Assembly: GCA_910579785.1 (NCBI GenBank)
Contig: CAJTVJ010000039.1
Coordinates: forward strand, 1 to 12,108
DNA: 12,108 nt
Origin: an uncultured Christensenella sp.
GTDB taxonomy: Bacteria > Bacillota > Clostridia > Christensenellales > UBA3700
Direction of reading: 5' to 3'
Position 1 is the stretch's first letter. The number at the start of each line of letters is the position of its first letter. The position numbers and the translations under genes were made by a program. The notes below the pieces were generated by a model. The model was not told the origin of the DNA, made no database searches, and worked only from the letters and a program-made list of their open reading frames with translations. Below, in pieces: positions 6,666 to 12,108 of the stretch.

Positions 6666-6831
6666 TACTTTTTAAAAACATTTTTTAATTTTTTTAAGAA
6701 TTTCACAATATATTCCGTTGCCTATAACTATTTATATACTATATATATTATATATCAATATATATTGCAGTGGACGCATACGTGACAAAAACATGAAAAC
6801 TGTGAAGAATTTTATATTTACCCACATATAA
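6666..6831. other. AT-rich spacer upstream of the heat-shock promoter
   Basis: This stretch has runs of A and T, a TATA-rich tract at about 6733-6767 and the palindrome CAATATATATTG at 6756-6767. I see no credible gene in it. It may be curved or easily melted DNA that supports the divergent transcription of hrcA and the acetyltransferase gene. Confidence 0.5.
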
Positions 6832-6865
6832 AAGCGCGCCGCTTTTACAGTAATTCCCATAGGGA
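6832..6865 (-). repeat. GC-rich intergenic repeat, left copy
   Basis: Read on the minus strand it begins TCCCTATGGGAA and, after 11 bases, ends GCGGCGCGCTT. The same two blocks, 12 bases apart, occur on the plus strand at 7816-7850. Each block is itself near-palindromic (TCCC/GGGA and AAAAGCG/CGCTTTT around 6830-6846). The GC content is far above the surrounding spacer. Confidence 0.6.
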
Positions 6866-6885
6866 GTTTTAGGCAAGTCGCAGGC

Positions 6886-6924
6886 AATAGAAAAAGTATG
6901 GCATAAAGTCATACCTTTTCTATT
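6886..6924. repeat. 15-bp imperfect hairpin beside the left GC-rich repeat
   Basis: The arms 6886-6900 (AATAGAAAAAGTATG) and 6910-6924 pair with one mismatch around a 9-base loop. The mismatch becomes a G-U pair in minus-strand RNA, so the structure is better if transcribed leftward. It may belong to the same repeated element as 6832-6865. There is no U-tract, so it is not a standard terminator. Confidence 0.5.
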
Positions 6925-7007
6925 GTATTTTAAGCGTGGACGAACTTGGCTACTCATAGCCTAGTGAGATATAGATATGTTTTATATTTCCCGCAAAATT
7001 CAATCTG

Positions 7008-7036
7008 TTGTGTTCTTTCATTTTTCGCGATATAAT
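7008..7036 (+). promoter_or_regulatory. Promoter of the GNAT acetyltransferase gene
   Basis: -35 TTGTGT (7008-7013), a 17-base spacer and a perfect -10 TATAAT (7031-7036), about 75 bases before the ATG at 7111. The same TTGTG-17-TATAAT pattern drives the surface gene at 1364. Confidence 0.6.
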
Positions 7037-7110
7037 AATTGTACGATAAACAGTAATTTAGCGGAGAATTGTTATCAATAGCAAAATCGTAATTAAAACG
7101 GAGAAAAATT

Positions 7111-7656
7111 ATGGAATTGAGAAGAATAGCGGTAATTAAAAAGTCCTCAAATTATAAAGAAGTAAAAGATTTGATGAAGCGAGCGTTTCCTAAAAACGAA
7201 CGTATGCCTATGTGGTTGCTCAATTATTGGGCAAAAAAAGACGGTTATGATTTTTGGTCTTACTATGACGGAGAAGATTTTTGCGGCATTTGTTTTGCAG
7301 TTATAAACAAAAAAACGGTGTTTATTTGGTATCTTGCCATAAATGACAAAATGCGTTCATGTGGGTATGGCTCGGCGATATTAAACGACGTTAAAGAAAA
7401 ATATGCGGGCTGTGAAATCACGTTAAACGTAGAGCCGTTATATACAACTGCGGATAATTACGAGCAGCGCGTAAAGAGAATTGCTTTTTACGCGCGCAAT
7501 GGTTTTTTGAATACCGAGAAGATAATTAAGTTTAAGAAAGACGACTTTTTGGTGCTGTCAACCAAGAAAGATTTTGACGAGGTTACTTATAAAGAAATTT
7601 TGCGTAAACTATCTTTCGGACTTTTTAAGCCGAATTTTACACAAGAAAACAAGTAA
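7111..7656 (+). CDS. GNAT-family N-acetyltransferase
   Basis: GNAT enzymes transfer an acetyl group from acetyl-CoA to an amine; the acceptor here cannot be told. In the 181-residue protein, residues 70-95 form motif A, with VFIWYLAIN on the beta strand and RSCGYG (82-87) as the R-x-x-G-x-G/A loop that holds the CoA pyrophosphate. RIAFYARNGF (123-132) is motif B, whose FYxxxGF pattern is typical. The start has GGAGA (7100-7104) six bases upstream. It is a single-gene unit with its own promoter and terminator, between two inverted GC-rich repeats. Its codons are more A/T-rich than those of dnaK or the neighbouring lipoprotein, which agrees with separate acquisition but does not prove it. It could serve in stress or antibiotic resistance, metabolite repair or protein modification. 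Confidence 0.88.
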   Translation: MELRRIAVIKKSSNYKEVKDLMKRAFPKNERMPMWLLNYWAKKDGYDFWSYYDGEDFCGICFAVINKKTVFIWYLAINDKMRSCGYGSAILNDVKEKYAGCEITLNVEPLYTTADNYEQRVKRIAFYARNGFLNTEKIIKFKKDDFLVLSTKKDFDEVTYKEILRKLSFGLFKPNFTQENK

Positions 7657-7738
7657 AATGAAATATGGAATATATAGTGAACAACAAGCAATCTTGATAT
7701 GATAAATTTCAATTTATCTTTCTAAAAGGTTTGTAGTA

Positions 7739-7771
7739 AAAAGCTCTCGAACATATCGTTCGAGAGCTTTT
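7739..7771. terminator. Bidirectional rho-independent terminator between convergent genes
   Basis: A perfect 14-bp stem (AAAAGCTCTCGAAC with its complement, 5-base loop) has T-runs on both strands. It ends the plus-strand acetyltransferase transcript and, from the other side, the minus-strand lipoprotein transcript whose stop is at 7857. A weaker hairpin at 7701-7718 (GATAAAT / ATTTATC) precedes it on the plus strand. Confidence 0.92.
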
Positions 7772-7815
7772 GTCCTTGCTTGAAAGTATAACTCTTAATA
7801 ATTTAGTTTTTTAAT

Positions 7816-7850
7816 TCCCTATGGGAAGTGCGCTTTACCGCGGCGCGCTT
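7816..7850 (+). repeat. GC-rich intergenic repeat, right copy, forming a hairpin at the lipoprotein gene end
   Basis: It contains TCCCTATGGGAA (7816-7827) and GCGGCGCGCTT (7840-7850), the same blocks as the left copy at 6832-6865 but in the opposite orientation. Here AAGTGCGC (7826-7833) can pair with GCGCGCTT (7843-7850), and GTATTTTTAT follows on the plus strand. It sits six bases after the stop codon of the minus-strand lipoprotein gene, so it may also protect that mRNA's 3' end. Confidence 0.6.
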
Positions 7851-7856
7851 GTATTT

Positions 7857-10800
7857 TTATGCTTCGTTGATTTTTTCTTCTCCGATATCGCTTTTCTCAG
7901 GCTTTGAAAATTGTCTTTTTTTGCGTTTTTTCTTATCTACGCTGTCGGCTATTGCCGCGCCTACCAGGGCAATGATAATTATCACCGGTATGGCGATAGC
8001 TCCGTACAAAAAGCCCGTGTATTCCCTTATCTCTTCCTTTACGATAGGTATATAAGAAATATAATCGACATTTATCTTATCCTTGTCGCTGTGCGGCATC
8101 ACTTTTACAGAGTGCTCAGCCGAGAGGTCAAAATCTATCGCAAACAACAGCTGGTCGGTCATTGTCGTCTCGCTATACAAATCTATCGTCTCATAGTGCG
8201 ACCCGTCGATATATACGTCCATCTTTCCGTACTTTTCGTCTTTAACTCCGTATACGCAAATCTGTCTTGTGAGAGCAGTAAACGATAAGACTGAATTGGC
8301 GTCGACGCTTTCGCTGACGCTGCCGTTGATGCAGACATATTCTTTGACGTCGCTCCAACCGCCCATATACGCGATATTAGACGACGTGTTGGGTACTATC
8401 TGACTTGCGTCAAAGTGCTGACCTATCTTCAAATCCGTAAACGAACATTCAAAAGCGTCTTGCGATACAAAAGACAGCTTGACGTATCTGCCGTGCGCCG
8501 AATTGAATTTAAACGTATTCAGTCCTGCCTTTATTACGTTGTCCTCTATCGCAACTGTCGAAAATTCAACAAACTCGGCAGAATCGCTTAAAGTCAATTC
8601 CACCGTCTTGCCGACCATAGGACTGCCCTGACGTACGTAGAACTGAACGAATTCCAATCTCTTATTGCCGCCCATATTTACAGTAAAATCAAAACGGCTT
8701 TGACGCTCAAACGACGTATAGTAAGAATCTCGCAAATCGTCGAGGGCGTATTCTATTTCATATTCAGGACCGAATGCTCTCGGATAGTCGACGACGCTGT
8801 CCTCTTCAAGCTCGTATGCTTTATAAAACTCGTCTTTTTGTCCGTATCCCGTAGGATATATCACAGGAGGTACAAATTCTGCAATCTTATCGTCGGAAAG
8901 TCCGTTGTATATCAAATAATCGGAATCTATAATACTTGCGATTATTCCGTGGTCTTCGTCGTTCGTTATATCCTCGTCTTCGATATATCTAATACCCAGC
9001 GCAGCGTCGCACGCGCCTTTGGTAGAGAGAAGATACAAATTGAAATAGTAATTGACGCCTTCGTCAAGGTCTATGTCGTAAGAGTGACCTCTTGTAAACT
9101 CTTGGAAAGGTATGGATATGTCAAACATAGTAAACATATACTTCGGCACGCCGAACTCTACCTTACAACGTCCGTTGTTTCGCAAATAAAATCTATATTT
9201 GCCGCTTTTAGGCACTCTCATACAACCGCTTGTGACCGTCAACGCATATTCGCTTGGGTCGTATTCATCGCTTCTTCTTCGTACGCCTGCAAAGTCTATG
9301 CTACCTACTTTGCTGGGCGTTCTCTTTTCATAGCTTGAAATTGCCTCAGACAACGCGGTCGTCGGATTGTCAAACTTCCAACCGTCATATATCTTGTACG
9401 TTGCGACAGTGACTGTCACGTTTATTTTGCCGTAAAGCGTGATTGTGTATTCTCCGCTTGACAGCGTAAGTTCAAATTCGTCAATGAGCGCGTCTTGACT
9501 TGGAGTATAATAATATATACTGTCGTCTTTGCTGTCCTTGCTCCAAAGATTTTGATGCGCCCCGACCACCTTATCAACCTTCCAGCCGTCTATCAATGAG
9601 ACGATATTTTCTCCAAAGTTGAATACGGCTTTTTCTCCCATAGCCACGGTATAGCCCATATTGTAATTGTTGGCTTCGTTGCCTATTGTGAAAAGAGTCT
9701 GAACAGGAATATATAGATTATTGCCCGACATCTTGTCCTTCGTCGCTTGCGACAGCTGCATGCCGAACATATCGAAATACTGCCCCATATCGGCTCTCAA
9801 AACTGTGCTTATCATAAGCGCGAATTCATCTATATCCATATCTGACGATTGGCGATATCCCGAAATTATCTCTATCGTCTTGTCAAGACCGAAACTGTGA
9901 AGTATGTTGATAAAAAATGCCATCACGACTTCGTTACGTCTCAATTCAAGGTCTTCGGAAGAGTGCGAAAGAAGCTCCAAAGTACCTTTTAAGCACGTAT
10001 ATGAATTGTTGAGCCAATTTATATCGTTGAGAGAATCTTTGCCGGGATTGGTCATCACGACGTGGTCGACAGCGCACAGCACGTCAATTATAGCCTCTTG
10101 CGACAATACTCCGTCATTGCCTCCGACTACTCTCGTCTTATAGTTGCATATATTGTAGAGAATATCCCATGCTTCGCCTTCTATAAGATTGCTGTAAAAA
10201 AGACATTTTTCAAAATACGATATGGGCGCATACGTGACCCTAAGCGCAGAGTCATACGATATCGAAGAATAATTGCCAAAAACTATACTCGACGTATAGT
10301 CTCTTGAAGAGTTGGCTATTCCAAGGGTCTCGTTGACAAAAGATACTGCCGACTGCCACCAAAGCAAAACGTTGTAAAGATCGTCTATCTTGCACTTGCG
10401 CTCTTCGTCGTACAGTATCGACGTGGGCACGTAAAATCTCGTATTCACACAGTCTAATATAGCAAAAGCTCCGTCACCTTGCTCTATCTGCTCAATCGAA
10501 TCTCTGCCAAGTCTGTAATATGGAATTACTATGCCGCCCTCTATCGTCATATTGAAAGAAGCATTTTCCGAATCTGCCGTTATATCGTCGTTCTTAGGCA
10601 CCAATATCTCCACGATACCGCCCGACGCTGACTTCAATCTTGTCGTGCTTTGCGAGATTATCTCCGACGCCCTCGTCTCGCTGGAATATGTGTCGACGTA
10701 CACAGAATAATGGTTGAGACGTACCGTCTCAGGTACAGTCACGGTGAGAATTTCGTTGGCAGGAAGATAAAGACCCGTGATATGATAACCGCTCATTCTC

Positions 10801-11018
10801 GCGTCTACGTTGACTTTGGCTGTGACCCTCTCGACGTCCTTGTATTCCGTCGCCGTCTTAGGAGCGGCTCTCTTCTCTAATATGGAAAATCCGTCGCCGA
10901 AACGCGATACTACGGCATCTTCAATATTTATATCGTTTTCCAAAGTAGAACATGCCCCAAGACAAAGCAATGCGGCAATGACGAATATCAATACGACTGT
11001 CAAAAATCTCTTCTTCAT
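7857..11018 (-). CDS. Large lipoprotein with M60-like (enhancin/mucinase) fold lacking HExxH, PA14-like and discoidin-like modules, C-terminal membrane helix
   Basis: The protein has 1053 residues. Residues 1-23 are a lipoprotein signal with lipobox LGAC and Cys23. Residues 65-440 resemble peptidase M60: TGLYLPANEILTVTVPE (81-97), GGIVIPYYRLG (161-171), FYVPTS (195-200), a helical part with FFINILHSFGLDKTIEIISGYR (split at 368-389) and DMFGMQLS (416-423). Where M60 enzymes have HELGHNY, this protein reads LYNICNY (287-293), and no HExxH occurs anywhere, so it is probably catalytically dead. Residues about 540-680 are PA14-like (SGKYRFYLRNNGRCKVEFG), about 755-868 discoidin/F5-8C-like (GRYVKLSF, FTDLKIG), and about 880-990 another carbohydrate-module-like beta sandwich (MDVYIDG). 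A membrane helix (1003-1025) is followed by KKKRKKR. The start has AAGGAA at 11023-11028. It likely binds glycans or mucin at the cell surface. Domain calls are from motif memory. Confidence 0.85.
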   Translation of the reverse strand: MKKRFLTVVLIFVIAALLCLGACSTLENDINIEDAVVSRFGDGFSILEKRAAPKTATEYKDVERVTAKVNVDARMSGYHITGLYLPANEILTVTVPETVRLNHYSVYVDTYSSETRASEIISQSTTRLKSASGGIVEILVPKNDDITADSENASFNMTIEGGIVIPYYRLGRDSIEQIEQGDGAFAILDCVNTRFYVPTSILYDEERKCKIDDLYNVLLWWQSAVSFVNETLGIANSSRDYTSSIVFGNYSSISYDSALRVTYAPISYFEKCLFYSNLIEGEAWDILYNICNYKTRVVGGNDGVLSQEAIIDVLCAVDHVVMTNPGKDSLNDINWLNNSYTCLKGTLELLSHSSEDLELRRNEVVMAFFINILHSFGLDKTIEIISGYRQSSDMDIDEFALMISTVLRADMGQYFDMFGMQLSQATKDKMSGNNLYIPVQTLFTIGNEANNYNMGYTVAMGEKAVFNFGENIVSLIDGWKVDKVVGAHQNLWSKDSKDDSIYYYTPSQDALIDEFELTLSSGEYTITLYGKINVTVTVATYKIYDGWKFDNPTTALSEAISSYEKRTPSKVGSIDFAGVRRRSDEYDPSEYALTVTSGCMRVPKSGKYRFYLRNNGRCKVEFGVPKYMFTMFDISIPFQEFTRGHSYDIDLDEGVNYYFNLYLLSTKGACDAALGIRYIEDEDITNDEDHGIIASIIDSDYLIYNGLSDDKIAEFVPPVIYPTGYGQKDEFYKAYELEEDSVVDYPRAFGPEYEIEYALDDLRDSYYTSFERQSRFDFTVNMGGNKRLEFVQFYVRQGSPMVGKTVELTLSDSAEFVEFSTVAIEDNVIKAGLNTFKFNSAHGRYVKLSFVSQDAFECSFTDLKIGQHFDASQIVPNTSSNIAYMGGWSDVKEYVCINGSVSESVDANSVLSFTALTRQICVYGVKDEKYGKMDVYIDGSHYETIDLYSETTMTDQLLFAIDFDLSAEHSVKVMPHSDKDKINVDYISYIPIVKEEIREYTGFLYGAIAIPVIIIIALVGAAIADSVDKKKRKKRQFSKPEKSDIGEEKINEA

Positions 11019-11226
11019 ATTCTTCCTTACAAAAATTCTACTTTTTTATAAGTTTACTACAAAAAAAATAAAAAGACAATAAAAAATAAATAATATTTTA
11101 TATTAAATAAACCGTCATATATTGATTACATATAACTTCGAATAGTTAAAATTTGCGCAATGTCAATTTTTTGTTAAAATTTGTTAAATTTTTCCAGACC
11201 CCCTTTTAATCTTAAATTCTATATGC
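11019..11226. other. AT-rich divergent intergenic region
   Basis: This segment separates the minus-strand lipoprotein gene from the plus-strand hibernation factor gene, so both promoters must lie here or just right of it. For the lipoprotein I see a minus-strand TTGACA (11161-11166) but no good -10 at the right distance, so I do not call its promoter. No RNA gene or small ORF is supported. Confidence 0.4.
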
Positions 11227-11232
11227 TATAAT
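11204..11232 (+). promoter_or_regulatory. Probable promoter of the hibernation factor gene
   Basis: A perfect TATAAT (11227-11232) lies 69 bases before the start codon. The -35 region at 17-base spacing (TTTTAA, 11204-11209) is poor, which would fit an alternative sigma factor or activator; I cannot assign one. Confidence 0.45.
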
Positions 11233-11300
11233 ATAGTTGTACAAGGAAATTATCATAAAAACGATAGCTTTCTTGACAGAAATTTAGGAGGGCAATTACT

Positions 11301-11822
11301 ATGAGAATCGAAATAATTGCAAGAAATTACAAACTCACAGACAACTTGGAAGAAATCATCAACAAAAAAATGGAAAAATTTTCCAGATACTTTGAGGATG
11401 ACGCTTTGGCTAAGATCTTCTTGAAAGAGACCGGCAAAGAAAGATACGTGATGGAAGTCACCATCTTCTTCGGCAACAATATGGTAAGAAGCGAAGTCTC
11501 GTCCGACAATATGTATAAAAATATAGATTTGGCTTTGCCAAAGATTGAAGGTCAAATAAGAAAACATCGCACTAAACTTGGCAAACTCAAAAAGAATGCC
11601 CTTGAAGAAGAGGCAATGTATCCTCAACAGGAACAACAAAAAATGGAAGTCATACGTACCAAATCTATGGCTCTCAAAAAAATCGACCTCGAAGAAGCCG
11701 TCGAGGATATGGAACTTGTCGACCACGACTTCTATATCTTCCTCAACAATACTACCGGCAAAGTCAACGTGCTGTATAAGAGAAAAGCCGGCAATTTGGG
11801 CTGTATAGAAGTGGACGTTTAA
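11301..11822 (+). CDS. hpf: Long-form ribosome hibernation promoting factor (HPF / RaiA family)
   Basis: Long HPF binds the decoding region of the 30S subunit and pairs two 70S ribosomes into inactive 100S dimers in stress or stationary phase. The 173 residues show the two expected parts. The N-terminal S30AE domain (1-100) starts MRIEIIARNYKLTD, contains the IEGQIRKHRTKL helix, and is joined by a Gln/Glu-rich linker to the dimerising C-terminal domain (about 118-173), with LEEAVEDMELVDHDFYIFLN (130-149) and VNVLYKRKAGNLGCIE (155-170). The length and second domain separate it from the short HPF/YfiA type. The ATG follows AGGAGGG (11286-11292) at eight bases. It has its own promoter and terminator and is not linked to the HrcA operon, though both serve stress. 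Confidence 0.96.
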   Translation: MRIEIIARNYKLTDNLEEIINKKMEKFSRYFEDDALAKIFLKETGKERYVMEVTIFFGNNMVRSEVSSDNMYKNIDLALPKIEGQIRKHRTKLGKLKKNALEEEAMYPQQEQQKMEVIRTKSMALKKIDLEEAVEDMELVDHDFYIFLNNTTGKVNVLYKRKAGNLGCIEVDV

Positions 11823-11852
11823 ATACAAATATTGATGTTAGCAAATAAACTG

Positions 11853-11880
11853 AGCGCACCTTTTATGGTGCGCTTTTTAT
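11853..11880 (+). terminator. Rho-independent terminator of hpf
   Basis: A perfect 8-bp GC-rich stem (AGCGCACC / GGTGCGCT, 6-base loop) followed by TTTTAT begins 30 bases after the hpf stop codon. Confidence 0.92.
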
Positions 11881-11908
11881 AGCTTTCAATACGAATTTAA
11901 ATAGTAAT

Positions 11909-11937
11909 TCTATTCAACTATGGTCGAGGTGAATAGA
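11909..11937. repeat. 8-bp inverted repeat downstream of hpf
   Basis: TCTATTCA (11909-11916) and TGAATAGA (11930-11937) are perfect inverted arms around 13 bases. It could be a weak operator or hairpin at the border of the repeat region; there is no gene to attach it to in the window. Confidence 0.35.
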
Positions 11938-11950
11938 TTTAGTTGCAAGT

Positions 11951-12092
11951 TTGGGAGAGAATCGTCACTGACGCTCGCCCAAGACGCTACCGCTGGCTCG
12001 CTATGCCGTCGCTATCGCTCCTTACGAGCGTAGTCGAGAAGTCTAATCCGCTTTTTTCAACTTGTTGAGACCTCTCCGCGACTAGCGAGGTG
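11951..12092. repeat. GC-rich composite intergenic repeat at the window end
   Basis: No coding sequence is seen here. The segment is rich in CGCT/AGCG words, unlike the AT-rich spacer on both sides. It contains a 34-base unit (12016-12049) that matches 1819-1852 in inverse orientation at 26 of 34 positions, and a second copy of the 13-mer AGACCTCTCCGCG at 12068-12080, also at 1824-1836. Short hairpins occur inside (CGCTC/GAGCG at 12016-12030). This looks like a mosaic of dispersed intergenic repeat units, possibly continuing past the right edge. Confidence 0.6.
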
Positions 12093-12108
12093 ACTATTTA
12101 TATTTTCT

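Noticed and set aside
6748..6957. 69-codon minus-strand ORF in the hrcA-acetyltransferase spacer
   Set aside because: It reads through the hairpin at 6886-6924 and the GC-rich repeat, has no ribosome site and no recognisable domain.
11273..11302. TTGACA with TACTAT 18 bases downstream, next to the hpf start
   Set aside because: Transcription would begin inside hpf and destroy its excellent ribosome site; the TATAAT at 11227-11232 is a better position.
1..12108. CRISPR array, tRNA or rRNA genes, integrase or transposase
   Set aside because: None was seen on either strand: no regularly spaced direct repeats, no tRNA cloverleaf-like sequence noticed by eye, and no recombinase-like protein among the coding frames.

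Overview
The window looks like chromosomal DNA from an uncultured, probably gut-associated, low-GC Firmicute of class Clostridia. The evidence is the hrcA-grpE-dnaK-dnaJ order with a CIRCE-type operator, a DnaK that lacks the large nucleotide-domain insertion seen in E. coli, a long-form HPF, AGGAGG-type ribosome sites, and mucin/carbohydrate-type surface proteins. The order or genus cannot be fixed from the sequence alone.

Layout. (1) Positions 1-1364 hold the 5' part of a minus-strand secreted protein with a DUF6273-like domain; its 3' end lies outside the window. (2) Positions 1365-1941 are gene-free but highly structured: a promoter with an overlapping palindrome, two inverted-repeat pairs, a hairpin/terminator-like repeat and the terminator of the heat-shock operon. 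One pair (28-bp arms around 80 bp) encloses a good sigma-A-type promoter that points away from the surface-protein gene, as expected of an invertible promoter in its OFF state. (3) Positions 1942-6565 hold the class I heat-shock operon on the minus strand, hrcA, grpE, dnaK, dnaJ, with a promoter and a partly degenerate CIRCE upstream of hrcA. (4) Positions 6566-7856 are AT-rich spacer, a lone plus-strand GNAT acetyltransferase with its own promoter and a strong bidirectional terminator, and two diverged inverted copies of a GC-rich repeat flanking the gene. (5) Positions 7857-11018 encode a 1053-residue minus-strand lipoprotein with an M60-like (enhancin/mucinase) fold whose catalytic HExxH site appears to be lost, then PA14-like and discoidin-like modules and a C-terminal membrane helix. 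(6) Positions 11301-11822 carry a plus-strand long-form ribosome hibernation factor with its terminator, followed by an intergenic repeat region running to the window end.

How it fits together. The four chaperone genes are one regulatory unit: HrcA represses through CIRCE, and GrpE, DnaK and DnaJ form the refolding machine. HPF is a second stress gene nearby, but it is transcribed on its own. The two surface proteins are likely envelope or host-interface factors and have no evident link to the stress genes. The best candidates for something undescribed are the invertible-promoter-like element at 1624-1759 and the pseudo-M60 lipoprotein.
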